Shown here in pieces: positions 35,489-44,766 of a DNA stretch of 64,000 bases. Every line of letters begins with the position of its first letter. Position 1 is the stretch's first letter. The DNA is taken from the NCBI GenBank assembly GCA_965215855.1, contig CBDCER010000003.1:2108001-2172000 (forward strand), read 5' to 3'. Below the pieces are notes generated by a model. That model worked only from the letters and a program-made list of their open reading frames with translations, searched no databases and was not told where the DNA came from. Made by a program: the position numbers and the translations under genes. Source of the stretch: J027 sp965215855 (GTDB taxonomy: Bacteria; Chloroflexota; Anaerolineae; Aggregatilineales; J027).

Positions 35489-37024
35489 TCAGAACTTGTG
35501 AACATCATTCAGGCTGATCCATCCCGCCCGCAATGCTGCCAACGCGGCATCTGTGCGCGAGGATACGCCCAAACGATCAATAATTTGCATCAATGTCCCC
35601 AACATGTCTTCTTCGGGTATTCCCAACTGATAGGCAATATCTCTATCAGTTTCTCCAGCGGCCACCAGTGTCAAAATATCCTTCTCGGTGGCATCCAGTC
35701 GCTCATCTTCATCCGGAACTTTCCCCACAAGTCCGGTGACTAGTCGTTCTGCGACACCGTGTCCCAATGCTAAATGCCCTTGTGAGACTTCACGCACTGC
35801 ACGCTCCAGTTCATCTTCGGAACCAGTTTTGAGGACATAGCCATGTGCCCCAGCGCGAAGCACCTGCATAATCATGGATTGTTCCTCGCGTCCAGTCAGG
35901 ACCAGGACTTTCACATCTGGATACTCCTGACGGATTTTTGGCAAGATGACCAGGCCGTTTGTGCCAGGCATGTTGAGGTCGAGCAACAACACATCCGGAT
36001 TCAACTGGCCGACCAGCTCAAATGCTTCATCACCATTCGATGCTTGCCCCATCACCGAGAAACCCGACAATTCATCTAGATAATAGGCGAGGCTTTGTCG
36101 CGTCAACGCATGATCATCTGCCAAGACAATACGTATGTTATCGTCTTCGGGAGTTGGCGCTTCGGCAGCCAATTCACCACGAACACGAGTAGTAGGCAAA
36201 GCTTTTGCTGCTCCTGATTGCTCTGCCGCCACCTGGTGTAATGCTTGTCCCATGTTCGCCGCACTCTGGAAGCGTTGAGAGGTCTTTTTCTGTAATGCCT
36301 GCAGTATCACAGCTTCGAGAGCTTTCGAGATATTTGGATTGTGTTGGGAAGGTGGAACCGGGTCTTTGCGAACCTGCTGGAGCAGGATAGTGCCAATGTC
36401 ATCAGCGTCGAACGGCAGGAGGCCAGTTGCCATTTCATACAGAACAATGCCTGTTGAATATATATCCGTCCGCGGATCGAGTTGCAGTCCCTGAGCTTGC
36501 TCTGGCGACAGATAGGCTGGTGTACCGATAATCGTACCTTCTGCCGTCAGGCGTTTGAGATCACCTTGCTTGGGAATTGCCAGACCAAAGTCCATCAGTT
36601 TGACTTGATTCTCAGCAGTCAAGTAGATGTTGGCCGGTTTGATGTCACGATGAATCAGCCCCACTTGATGAGCATAATCCAGCGCCACACAAATTTGCTG
36701 TCCAATTTCGGCAACCAGGTACGGATCGGCGGGAATAAGTTGATATAGTGGGCGGCCATGTATCAACTCGACCACTAAATATTCATAGTTTTTATCCTGC
36801 CCGATATCATAAATTGCCATAATATTCGGATGATTCAAACGCGCTGCAGCATGAGCTTCGCGTTCAAATCGCCGACGGGTGGTTTGATTAACATGCGGTA
36901 ACAAGACCTTGACTGCAACATCGCGCTGTAACCGCAAGTCTGTGGCACGATAAACGATGGCGGTAGCACCCTCGCCAATTAGGTCTTCAATTTTATAACG
37001 ATCATTAAGCGTTTGCCCGATCAT
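35489..37024 (-). CDS. Ser/Thr protein kinase fused to NarL-type response regulator
   Basis: 511 aa. Residues 10-270 are a Hanks-type kinase (Gly loop GEGATAIVY, Lys in AVKVL, HRDIKPANI, DFG, SPEQAQG). Residues about 297-415 are a receiver domain (IVLADDH, phospho-acceptor Asp in VLLLDLNMPG, Thr in VLVLTG, Lys in YVLKTG). Residues about 440-505 are a LuxR/NarL-like helix-turn-helix (LDATEKDILTLVAAGETDRD, IAYQLGI). All catalytic and acceptor residues are present. The protein could thus combine Ser/Thr phosphorylation and two-component input in one DNA-binding regulator. No membrane segment or sensor domain is present; the GAF gene upstream may supply input. Confidence 0.92.
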   Translation of the reverse strand: MIGQTLNDRYKIEDLIGEGATAIVYRATDLRLQRDVAVKVLLPHVNQTTRRRFEREAHAAARLNHPNIMAIYDIGQDKNYEYLVVELIHGRPLYQLIPADPYLVAEIGQQICVALDYAHQVGLIHRDIKPANIYLTAENQVKLMDFGLAIPKQGDLKRLTAEGTIIGTPAYLSPEQAQGLQLDPRTDIYSTGIVLYEMATGLLPFDADDIGTILLQQVRKDPVPPSQHNPNISKALEAVILQALQKKTSQRFQSAANMGQALHQVAAEQSGAAKALPTTRVRGELAAEAPTPEDDNIRIVLADDHALTRQSLAYYLDELSGFSVMGQASNGDEAFELVGQLNPDVLLLDLNMPGTNGLVILPKIRQEYPDVKVLVLTGREEQSMIMQVLRAGAHGYVLKTGSEDELERAVREVSQGHLALGHGVAERLVTGLVGKVPDEDERLDATEKDILTLVAAGETDRDIAYQLGIPEEDMLGTLMQIIDRLGVSSRTDAALAALRAGWISLNDVHKF

Positions 37025-37093
37025 GTATCACTCAATAAATTCAGTTTCTACGACGTGTGCAGAGTGTACTGAGTATGCGACAGATTAGCAACT

Positions 37094-37690
37094 TTAATTA
37101 TGGGTATCGAACTTCTGTGCATTCTGGATAGCCACTGCCGCTTGATCGGCCAGGCTGGCAATAACATTAAGATGCGCGGATGAATAGCTGCCCAACGAAT
37201 GCTGACAATCGACATAGAGCAAGCCTACGGCCTCGCCTTTCACCATCAAGGGGGCACACATCACCGTCCGCAGATCCAATTCTTGCACACTGCGCCGCTT
37301 GCTAAGTTCCTGATCAGCTTGAGCATCAGGAACAAGCAGGGTGCGGCGTCGCTCCAGCGTGCGTTCTATAACGCCTCGTGACGGGGTGAAGGCTTCCTGC
37401 TGAATATAGTCTTTATCCCGATTACGCCCCATTTTGAAATGCAGGCCGCCACTAGGTTCAAGCAGCATCAGAAAAGCGCGGTCGGCATCAGCAAATGCAA
37501 TGGCACTATCCAGGATAAGCCGGATGAGTTGATGAATGTCATGAACGCTATGAAGCTGCCGGGTTAAATCAAGCAGCAACTGTAAAGCCATCAACTCGTT
37601 CACCTCGCGTCGTTCTTGTGTCCACGAGAGCGCCTGTCGAATTTCGCTCATCAGATGATCAATATCTTGCATACGATCTTCATCGACCAT
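37094..37690 (-). CDS. GAF domain protein
   Basis: 198 aa from ATG 37690, which has AAGGGAAG upstream; the longer GTG frame overlaps the preceding methyltransferase gene. An N-terminal helix is followed by a GAF domain (about 40-190): LHSVHDIHQLIRLILDSAIA, ADRAFLMLLEP, TLLVPDAQADQELSKRRSV, then RTVMCAPLMVKGEAVGLLY. GAF domains bind small ligands or form dimer sensors. With no output domain of its own it may act with the kinase/regulator encoded 70 bases downstream. Confidence 0.88.
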   Translation of the reverse strand: MVDEDRMQDIDHLMSEIRQALSWTQERREVNELMALQLLLDLTRQLHSVHDIHQLIRLILDSAIAFADADRAFLMLLEPSGGLHFKMGRNRDKDYIQQEAFTPSRGVIERTLERRRTLLVPDAQADQELSKRRSVQELDLRTVMCAPLMVKGEAVGLLYVDCQHSLGSYSSAHLNVIASLADQAAVAIQNAQKFDTHN

Positions 37691-37703
37691 GATCTTCCCT
37701 TTC

Positions 37704-38348
37704 TTATTTATGTTGTTTGATGCCACGTGTATAGAGCGCTAATCCTGGACCGATACGTTCACGAGTCGATCCCAATCGCAAGCCAGCATCGGCAAACAGG
37801 TTTTCAATATCAGATGTTGACCAGCGCCGGTTTTGCTCGGCCAGATAAGCCCAATCCAGAAAATTCGCACGCGCAAAGCCCGCCATCTTTTTTTCTTCGG
37901 CCACGGCTTCAGCGGCATCGACAGACATCTGTGGCGATGGATTTAACATGGCAAATATTCCACCCGGTTTCAACACTCGCACCATTTCGTGCAAAGCTGG
38001 CTGAGGATCATCCAGTAGGTACAGTACGTTGGAAGCGGTCACGGTGTCGAATGCGGCACTACGATAAGGCAAGACAGGTAAACAGCCTGTGCAGAATACA
38101 GCATCGATAGATGCACCATATAACGCAACAGCTCGTTCCGCCATGGCTGGATCGCAATCTAGGCCAAATGAACTAACAGCATAGTTTTGGCGAAAGATGT
38201 TGACCAGTGCGCCGGGTCCCATACCGACATCCAGCAAACGACATCCGCTATCTGGCGCGACGAATCTCGCAAAACTTTCTAGAATCATTATCCAGCCCTG
38301 GCTAGCCTGAACCGACGTGAAATAATCAACTGCCGAGTCGCTGTCCAT
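37704..38348 (-). CDS. Class I SAM-dependent methyltransferase
   Basis: 214 aa. Motif I is RLLDVGMGPGALVNIF, the post-I acidic residue is in GLDCDPAM, motif II region is FDTVTASNVLYLLDDP and motif III VLKPGGIFAML. This is a methyltransferase-11 type enzyme. The substrate is not readable. It is in one run with the 38353 membrane gene (4 bases upstream) and the GAF gene. Confidence 0.85.
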   Translation of the reverse strand: MDSDSAVDYFTSVQASQGWIMILESFARFVAPDSGCRLLDVGMGPGALVNIFRQNYAVSSFGLDCDPAMAERAVALYGASIDAVFCTGCLPVLPYRSAAFDTVTASNVLYLLDDPQPALHEMVRVLKPGGIFAMLNPSPQMSVDAAEAVAEEKKMAGFARANFLDWAYLAEQNRRWSTSDIENLFADAGLRLGSTRERIGPGLALYTRGIKQHK

Positions 38349-38352
38349 TCTA

Positions 38353-39333
38353 TCAATATTCCTGTCGCAACAATTCTGTGAAGGCCCGCATTGCTATCCA
38401 CACTGAAACTAGTGGTAACCACAATACCCCAAAAATCACCAACACCCAGAATAATACCGTTGATTGGATGGCATTACCATTCTCGCTGGGCAAATGATAC
38501 CCAACCCATCCCATCAAGACAAAAGGGAATAACATCAAAACCCACCGAATCAGCAAATTGGGTTCTGGCTGGACCAATAGGCGGAACTCATTGGTGCTAA
38601 TTTGGTGCGTGAACCACAACATGAGACCCAGGATACCCACCACTGCACCACTGATAACTAATCCCGTCGTGGATAGATGGTTTCCATCCAGACGGAGGAT
38701 CAGCGTCACTAGTAAAACACCACCGCTGATACCCATTTCCATTGGCATCAGCATCCAATCCTCGCGGGTGATTTTTTCTGGCAACGGCATATAAAAAACC
38801 AGCAATGCACAAGCTAGCAGGCCAAAGAGTGTATAAGGTAAGGTGTCGTCAAATTCTGGCACAAGCAGTTGAACACTTTCCAACTCGGGTAGCCAGCGTG
38901 TCCAGATACCAGCGGCTAATCCAACAACAGGCGGCAATAAATACAGTGCATAGCCAATATGTTTACCGGTATATAGCAGCCGGAAACTACCATAAGCTAA
39001 CAGAAACATAAGGGTTTGAACACCGGTTCCAAATAAGGCGAGGCTCAATGGTAGGTTTTGATCGAGTGCAAGCGTGACCAGGCTACTTTGCCCGATTCCA
39101 AAGATACCAGCGACCAGAAATGCACTCAGCCATTCTTGCATGTGCCAACGAGCCAATAGATCTAATGTAATGGCGGCCAGAGCTATATAGATTGCAGCCA
39201 CCGCCAACCAGCCCGGCATTGAGTAGGTGCTGGCCTGATGCCACGCGACCAATTCGCCAAAACACAGTAACAGCAGCGCAAATCCGAGTCGTGGGAGCCA
39301 GGTCGTGTTGAGGAGTATCGTCAGGTTTTTCAT
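38353..39333 (-). CDS. Multi-pass membrane protein, unknown
   Basis: 326 aa, almost wholly hydrophobic with about ten predicted membrane helices (first near 15-30, last near 290-312). No transporter signature, metal-binding cluster or known motif was recognised. It precedes the methyltransferase gene by four bases, so the two are probably co-translated. The upstream gap 39334-39468 is divergent from dnaJ. Confidence 0.7.
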   Translation of the reverse strand: MKNLTILLNTTWLPRLGFALLLLCFGELVAWHQASTYSMPGWLAVAAIYIALAAITLDLLARWHMQEWLSAFLVAGIFGIGQSSLVTLALDQNLPLSLALFGTGVQTLMFLLAYGSFRLLYTGKHIGYALYLLPPVVGLAAGIWTRWLPELESVQLLVPEFDDTLPYTLFGLLACALLVFYMPLPEKITREDWMLMPMEMGISGGVLLVTLILRLDGNHLSTTGLVISGAVVGILGLMLWFTHQISTNEFRLLVQPEPNLLIRWVLMLFPFVLMGWVGYHLPSENGNAIQSTVLFWVLVIFGVLWLPLVSVWIAMRAFTELLRQEY

Positions 39334-39391
39334 AACGTCATTATAGTCAGATGAGCAACGACACGCAGCATAGAAGTTTGAACAAATGATG

Positions 39392-39400
39392 TGCTACAAT
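39392..39400 (+). promoter_or_regulatory. Candidate extended -10 promoter of the dnaJ-htrA-nadE run
   Basis: TGC followed by TACAAT makes an extended -10 element 69 bases before ATG 39469. No matching -35 is found, as is common with extended -10 promoters. Confidence 0.4.
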
Positions 39401-39468
39401 GTCCATAGCCACATTTCAGTAACTATGTCCTTCATTTTGTCGTTGGTTCAGGTAGGAAGTCCTGGTCA

Positions 39469-40395
39469 ATGGAATATCGTGATTACTACAAAATCCTGGG
39501 CGTGCCGCGCAATGCATCTGATAAAGAGATCAAACGCGCTTATCGAGACTTAGCACGCCGCTATCACCCTGACCTCAACCCAGGTGATAAACGTGCTGAA
39601 AATCGCTTCAAAGAAATTAATGAGGCCTACGAAGTTCTCAGCGACACCAAAAAGCGGACACGCTATGATCGGAAGGGACACAACCGGCAGCGCGGCAACA
39701 GCGATGTCGGCTTTGATTGGGGGCGTTGGGCCAGCAGCACAGGCAACACTAGCCAGGGACAAAATTGGCGTTCTCAGGAGCGAACAGGAAACTTCTTCAG
39801 CGATTTACTCAACACCATTTTTGGCGATGGTGGACGCCCCCGCAACGAATCGCGGCAACGTCGGAAGAAGTCGATCCGAGGTGGCGATGTTGAAGTTCCG
39901 GTGCAGATTACGCTTGAGGAATCTTATCATGGCACAACACGCAAGATCAGCAATGGCGAACGCGGCCATCAATTCACAGCACATATCCCGCGTGGCTCAC
40001 AAGATGGAACCAAAGTGCGGTTTGCGGGTCAGGGGAAACACGGTTTTGCAGGGGGAGCGCATGGTGATTTATATGTGGTCGTCAGCATTGAACCGCATCC
40101 TATCTTTGAATATGAAGGCGACGATCTGTATATGGATCTGAAGTTGGATTTGTATACGGCGGTGCTGGGCGGCGAAACCCGCATTGCAACATTAGGCGGC
40201 GATGTTATCCTCAGAATTCCGCCGGGAACCCAATCAGGGCATCGAATTCGGCTAAATGATAAAGGACTACCACGCCTTCGCAATCCTGACCAATATGGTG
40301 ATTTATATGTAAGACCTCTAATCCAAATTCCCACAGAACTCAGTGAAGCAGAACAGCAACTTTTTGAGGAACTGCGAACATTAGATCAGGGATAA
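39469..40395 (+). CDS. DnaJ/CbpA-type J-domain co-chaperone
   Basis: 308 aa. The J domain (3-68) has the HPD motif (RRYHPDLNPG). A Gly/Arg-rich linker follows, then the two C-terminal beta domains (about 140-305; VPVQITLEESYHGTTRKI, HIPRGSQDGTKVRFAGQGKHG, then LRIPPGTQSGHRIRLNDKGL). The Cys-rich zinc finger of full DnaJ is missing, so this is a CbpA-like type B J protein. It stimulates DnaK, which is not in the window. The next gene, htrA-like, starts 22 bases later, giving a protein quality-control pair. Confidence 0.94.
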   Translation: MEYRDYYKILGVPRNASDKEIKRAYRDLARRYHPDLNPGDKRAENRFKEINEAYEVLSDTKKRTRYDRKGHNRQRGNSDVGFDWGRWASSTGNTSQGQNWRSQERTGNFFSDLLNTIFGDGGRPRNESRQRRKKSIRGGDVEVPVQITLEESYHGTTRKISNGERGHQFTAHIPRGSQDGTKVRFAGQGKHGFAGGAHGDLYVVVSIEPHPIFEYEGDDLYMDLKLDLYTAVLGGETRIATLGGDVILRIPPGTQSGHRIRLNDKGLPRLRNPDQYGDLYVRPLIQIPTELSEAEQQLFEELRTLDQG

Positions 40396-40417
40396 TTTAG
40401 CGGGAGATATAGCAAGC

Positions 40418-41695
40418 ATGGCAAATAACAAAAAATGGTTCCTGGTGTTGAGTTTGTTGCTAGTATTGATTGGAGCAGTGGTCGCTGGATGTAGTGCCAG
40501 CCAGGATGCCGATACACAGGCGGAAACACAGCCCTTATCTCAACGCAATAACGTCACCAATGAAAACATTGTGGTCATCAGCAACCAGCCGCTTGATCCA
40601 GTGGCAAATGGGCCGTCTCAAACCGGCACAGCCACTCCTCTACCGCCATCATCTGTGGATCAGGCGCGGGCTGTCGAGACGGTACTCATCAACATCTATC
40701 AGCGCGTGAACCCGTCAGTGGTGAACATTGAAGTCGTTGAACGGTCTTCCAATAACGATATTTTCGATAGCAGCGGCTCTGGTTTTGTTTATGATCGCCA
40801 GGGACACATTGTCACCAATGCCCATGTGGTGTTAGAAGCCCGCGAGATTCTGGTCACATTTTCAGATGGTTCTGTAGCTGAAGCCGAGCTGGTTGGCATT
40901 GATGAATATAGTGATTTGGCCGTTATCCATGTTGATGTCGATCCTGAATATCTGTTTCCGGTCGAGGTGGGTGACAGCAGTACGGTGCAAGTTGGACAGT
41001 ATGTCGTCGCTATCGGCAACCCCTTTGGGCTTCGCAGTAGTATGACTACCGGTATTGTCAGTGCCACAGGCCGCACATTAGCCTCACAATTTCTGATTAA
41101 TCCATCCACGCAAGATATATACAGTAACCCCGCCATTATCCAAATTGATGCAGCGGTAAATCCTGGGAATTCGGGAGGGCCAGTGATGGATCTGGATGGG
41201 CGTGTAATTGGCGTGACTACTGCAATTCGCTCGGATACAGGAACATTTCAGGGAGTCGCTTACGCTGTACCCGCAAACACTCTTAACCAGGTCGCGCCCC
41301 AGTTGATCGCAAATGGAGAGGTGGCTTATCCCTGGCTGGGGATTGTTACCCCACGACATTCGGAGCCAGGTTTAAGTATGCCCGCATTGGCAAGTGAATT
41401 GAATTTACCGGTGCGAAATGGCGTGTTAATTATGGAAGTGGAGCCGGGTTCGCCCGCTGAACGTGCCGGGTTGCAGGGCGGCACACCGGAAAGCGAAGTG
41501 GTCATTCGTGGACGCCGGATATGGGTTGATGGTGATATCATTGTGGCGATTAATGGCGAATTCATTTTCGATCTTGACGAATTGATGGAATATTTAATCC
41601 AGAACACATCCCCCGGAGATGTGATTACACTGACAGTAGTGCGTGATAACCAAACCCTCGAAGTTCCACTGGAGTTGGGGCAACGTCCGAATTAA
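40418..41695 (+). CDS. HtrA/DegP-like lipoprotein serine protease with PDZ domain
   Basis: 425 aa. An N-terminal signal ends in a lipobox (VVAGC, Cys25), so the protein is predicted to be a lipoprotein on the outer face of the membrane. A trypsin-like domain (about 90-290) has the triad His in TNAHVV, Asp in YSDLAVIHV and Ser in NPGNSGGPV. One PDZ domain (about 305-420) has EPGSPAERAGLQ and VIVAING-type segments (DIIVAINGEF). It is a housekeeping envelope protease or chaperone. It lies between dnaJ-like and nadE genes with short gaps. Confidence 0.95.
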   Translation: MANNKKWFLVLSLLLVLIGAVVAGCSASQDADTQAETQPLSQRNNVTNENIVVISNQPLDPVANGPSQTGTATPLPPSSVDQARAVETVLINIYQRVNPSVVNIEVVERSSNNDIFDSSGSGFVYDRQGHIVTNAHVVLEAREILVTFSDGSVAEAELVGIDEYSDLAVIHVDVDPEYLFPVEVGDSSTVQVGQYVVAIGNPFGLRSSMTTGIVSATGRTLASQFLINPSTQDIYSNPAIIQIDAAVNPGNSGGPVMDLDGRVIGVTTAIRSDTGTFQGVAYAVPANTLNQVAPQLIANGEVAYPWLGIVTPRHSEPGLSMPALASELNLPVRNGVLIMEVEPGSPAERAGLQGGTPESEVVIRGRRIWVDGDIIVAINGEFIFDLDELMEYLIQNTSPGDVITLTVVRDNQTLEVPLELGQRPN

Positions 41696-41709
41696 GGGAC
41701 AGGTTGAAC

Positions 41710-42555
41710 ATGGCGATGCCGACTCATATTTTGCCACGGCTGAATATTAACCCGGCACTGGCCCGTGAGATTCTGGTGCGTTTTGTGCGCGACGAGGTGC
41801 AGCACAATGCATTTGAGCGGGCCGTGGTCGGTATCAGCGGCGGCGTTGACTCAGCGTTGAGTGTGTTTCTGACTGTTGAGGCATTGGGGCCGGAAAATGT
41901 GCTGGGATTGCGAATGCCCTATCGCACATCATCCAATGCCAGCCTATCGGATGCAGATGCGGTCATTGGGCAGTTAGGAATTCAGCACGATACGATTGAC
42001 ATCACCCCAATGGTTGAACCGATGCTGGAACGCTTCCCAGATATGAATGCCATCCGGCGTGGGAATGTCATGGCCCGCCAGCGTATGATTATTCTCTACG
42101 ATCAATCAGTTGCTTTCAACGGGTTGGTGATGGGAACCAGCAACAAAACTGAGACTTTACTGGGCTATACAACACTTTTCGGTGATAGTGCCGCTGCCTT
42201 GCAACCGATTGCCGACCTGTACAAGTGTCAGGTACGTCAACTGGCGGCGGCCATGAATGTACCCCAACCAATCCTCGATAAAGCACCCTCCGCTGATTTG
42301 TGGCAAGGACAAACCGATGAGGACGAGTTAGGCCACACCTATGATGCTGCGGATCAAGTGCTTTATCTACTAGTTGATGAGCGTTATACCATTGAGGAAT
42401 GTGCGGCTGAAGGTTTTGAGCGCGATTTTGTGGAGCAAATCTGGCAGCGAGTCCGGCGTAACCATTTCAAGCGCACGCTGCCAAATGTCGCTAAAATCAG
42501 CCGCCGCACGATAGGTCACGATTTTTTGTATATACGCGACTGGTCGCAGCGTTAA
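41710..42555 (+). CDS. nadE: Ammonia-dependent NAD+ synthetase
   Basis: 281 aa from ATG 41710, with AAGGGACAGG six bases before; a TTG at 41704 is less likely. The adenylate-forming PP-loop is SGGVDSALS near residue 42. Other family segments are MGTSNKTETLLGYTTLFGD and APSADLWQGQTDEDELG. No glutaminase (nitrilase) domain is present, so the enzyme should use ammonia to amidate deamido-NAD. The 3' end overlaps the convergent tat-like gene by four bases. Confidence 0.95.
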   Translation: MAMPTHILPRLNINPALAREILVRFVRDEVQHNAFERAVVGISGGVDSALSVFLTVEALGPENVLGLRMPYRTSSNASLSDADAVIGQLGIQHDTIDITPMVEPMLERFPDMNAIRRGNVMARQRMIILYDQSVAFNGLVMGTSNKTETLLGYTTLFGDSAAALQPIADLYKCQVRQLAAAMNVPQPILDKAPSADLWQGQTDEDELGHTYDAADQVLYLLVDERYTIEECAAEGFERDFVEQIWQRVRRNHFKRTLPNVAKISRRTIGHDFLYIRDWSQR

Positions 42556-42947
42556 TTGTCTTCCGGCTTGCGTGTCCAGGCACTATAGCGGCTCTCAGAG
42601 TTGGCTTCTGATGAGCCGTTTTCATTATTAGCATCTGGTGAATCTTCTGTTATATCTGTGGCTTCCAGCAAAGCGGCGGTCTGGAGCGCAATGTTTTGTT
42701 TAGATGTCGCCTGCCGAACATCGCGGGCAGTTCGGTTTAGATCGTCAGCCAATTGGATAAAAGTTTCGCCATCTTCGCCTAATTCGTCCCTCAGATCGCT
42801 CATCATCTTTTGCCAGTACAAGCGTAATTGGCGCATGTAAACACCAGCCTGCCGTGCCCAGGCTACACTGCGCTTGGGGCCAGCAACAACCATCATGATT
42901 AAGACCACAATCAGCAATTCGGCTGTACCAATTCCGAAGATATTCAT
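42552..42947 (-). CDS. TatA/TatB-like translocase component
   Basis: 131 aa. A short N-terminal membrane helix (IGTAELLIVVLIMMVVAG) is followed by the GP hinge (AGPKRSVAWARQAGVYMRQL) and an amphipathic helix, then a long hydrophilic tail. This is the TatA/B plan. The longer cytoplasmic helix is closer to TatB. No tatC is in the window, so assignment to a working Tat complex is inference. The cdsA gene lies ten bases upstream on the same strand. Confidence 0.85.
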   Translation of the reverse strand: MNIFGIGTAELLIVVLIMMVVAGPKRSVAWARQAGVYMRQLRLYWQKMMSDLRDELGEDGETFIQLADDLNRTARDVRQATSKQNIALQTAALLEATDITEDSPDANNENGSSEANSESRYSAWTRKPEDN

Positions 42948-42957
42948 AACTTCTATC

Positions 42958-43614
42958 CTATGTAAACAACGCCACCATCAATGCAGCCACTGGTAATGCC
43001 AGCAGTGTGCCGTCAATGCGATCCAGTATACCACCGTGCCCTGGCAAAATATGACCGGAATCCTTGACATGAAAGCGACGCTTAAGTTTCGACTCTAGCA
43101 AGTCACCAAGAACGGTGGCAACTGGCACAAAGAGCGCCAGCGAGATCACCGCCAGACCTATCTTCATATCTAGTACCTCTGCCAGCAATACCGGCACCAA
43201 GAATCCACCTATCACACCCCCGACGACACCTTCCCATGTTTTCTTGGGCGATATTTTTGGAGCGAAGAGAGTTTTCCCCCAGAAACGGCCTGAAAAATAG
43301 GCGGCGCTATCCGTTGTCCAGTTAGAAGCCAGTAGCAATAGATACCACAGATGACCGTCTTCGTAGGCACGCAGCCACAATGCAGCCACCAATGGAATCC
43401 CCAGGTATAAAACACCGAAGATGAAGTTATTACGAGGAGAACTTGGTTCCTGTTGAACGATATGTACGTATTCTACAGCCGCCAGAATCATGACCAAGAT
43501 AATGAGCAAGGCTGTCGTCCACCAACTGATGAGGATCAGTGCCAGGATGATTGGGCCTCCGATTAGGCCCGTCAACACACGAAGTGTTAAATTGCTCTGG
43601 AAAATTCCTGCCAT
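42958..43614 (-). CDS. cdsA: Phosphatidate cytidylyltransferase
   Basis: 218 aa, about 50 shorter than many homologues, with six to seven membrane helices. The CDP-diglyceride synthetase signature is complete near the C-terminus: KLKRRFHVKDSGHILPGHGG, then ILDRIDG. SPKKTWEGVVGG and the metal-binding Asp residues are also present. The enzyme makes CDP-diacylglycerol from phosphatidate and CTP for phospholipid synthesis. The usual partner genes (ispU, dxr) are not adjacent. Confidence 0.94.
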   Translation of the reverse strand: MAGIFQSNLTLRVLTGLIGGPIILALILISWWTTALLIILVMILAAVEYVHIVQQEPSSPRNNFIFGVLYLGIPLVAALWLRAYEDGHLWYLLLLASNWTTDSAAYFSGRFWGKTLFAPKISPKKTWEGVVGGVIGGFLVPVLLAEVLDMKIGLAVISLALFVPVATVLGDLLESKLKRRFHVKDSGHILPGHGGILDRIDGTLLALPVAALMVALFT

Positions 43615-43686
43615 GCTTAGAACACCTTCAACGGTTTTTAGAAATTGAGTTTAGCGGGCAACCATGATGCTGTAAACGGCAGGTCA

Positions 43687-44757
43687 TCAAGCCTCATCAA
43701 CATACTGTGGCGAATCGAAGTCATCATCCGGCGCAATGGCAAGTAATTGCCCTTCACGCACAGTACGATTATTCAACGCATGGTAGAGGTCGTCATTAGC
43801 GGTTGGATCAACGGCGTAGCGCCAGCGTTGTTTGCCTACTTCACGCAATACTGACCGACAGTTATCGCACCGCACCGTCCGTCGCACACGCGGAATGCCC
43901 ATCAGCCGGTAGATACGTTCTTCTAGGCTGAGTTCACCATCATAGCACACCGGGCAGTGCTGAATGACAAAACCATCGGCATAACGTTCCAGCGCGGCAA
44001 CACTGGTGGCATAGGATAGCATGTATACCCCCACAGCCAGCGTTGCGATGATGCCGCCAGCCAAGAGTAAAGGTGAGGTGGAGCCGCTATTATCACTGTC
44101 AGCAGTGGTTTGGGTACTTCTCACAATTGGCGGTGGGCGCGTTTCGGTAGCAGTTGGGGTCAAGGACTCGGTTGGTGTGAGAGTTTCCGTTGGTGTGGTG
44201 GTATGGGTCTTGGTAAGCGTGGCCGTCGGCGTGAAGGTCAGTGTCGGCGTTTGGGTAACTGTTGGACTAATCGTGGAGGTAGGGGAAGAGGTTGGGCTAC
44301 CAGTCACAGTTTGCGTGGGGGTAGGCGACGGTGTCGCAGTGAGCGTAAAGGTTGATGTCGTAGTTGTTGTTGGCGTTATGGTTGCTGTTGATGTCGTTGA
44401 GGATGTGGCCGTCAATGTCGAACTCATTGTGGGCGTTGGTGTCGTGGTGGGTACAGTTGGCGTCAGCGATGCGGTGACAGTAGAAGTCGGTGTATTCGTC
44501 AGGGATGATGTTGGCGTTGGGCTAAAGGTCAGGGTGGCAGTGGCGGTGGCGGTGAAGGTCGGCGTAATCGTTGGTGACGGGGTGCGCGTAGCGGTCGTAA
44601 TGGGCGGCAAGCCAGTCTCTACCGTCGGTTGAAAAATTGTTGCATCAAATGTTGGGGTGGGAATATCTTGCGCCCGCACATGTATCATCCCCGGCAAGAG
44701 ACTAATTACCAGTAATAAACAACCGCCAACAATAACATTTGTCAAAATACGACGCAT
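43687..44757 (-). CDS. Thr/Pro-rich exported membrane protein with C-terminal zinc-ribbon-like domain
   Basis: 356 aa. An N-terminal signal (GGCLLLVISLLPGM) is followed by about 170 residues of TPT/TATAT-type low complexity, a linker style common in Chloroflexota. One membrane helix (about 232-250) follows, then a C-terminal cytoplasmic domain with two Cys pairs (HCPVCYDG and VRCDNCRSV), which can bind zinc. No enzyme motif is seen. The Thr-rich outer segment may be glycosylated and span the cell wall. It follows the kinase-SUMF1 gene by ten bases, so the two may form a signalling pair. Confidence 0.8.
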   Translation of the reverse strand: MRRILTNVIVGGCLLLVISLLPGMIHVRAQDIPTPTFDATIFQPTVETGLPPITTATRTPSPTITPTFTATATATLTFSPTPTSSLTNTPTSTVTASLTPTVPTTTPTPTMSSTLTATSSTTSTATITPTTTTTSTFTLTATPSPTPTQTVTGSPTSSPTSTISPTVTQTPTLTFTPTATLTKTHTTTPTETLTPTESLTPTATETRPPPIVRSTQTTADSDNSGSTSPLLLAGGIIATLAVGVYMLSYATSVAALERYADGFVIQHCPVCYDGELSLEERIYRLMGIPRVRRTVRCDNCRSVLREVGKQRWRYAVDPTANDDLYHALNNRTVREGQLLAIAPDDDFDSPQYVDEA

Positions 44758-44766
44758 CAGTTCCTC

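Noticed and set aside
44021..44632. 203-aa Val/Gly-rich plus-strand frame
   Set aside because: It is the shadow of the Thr/Pro low-complexity segment of the minus-strand gene 43687-44757.
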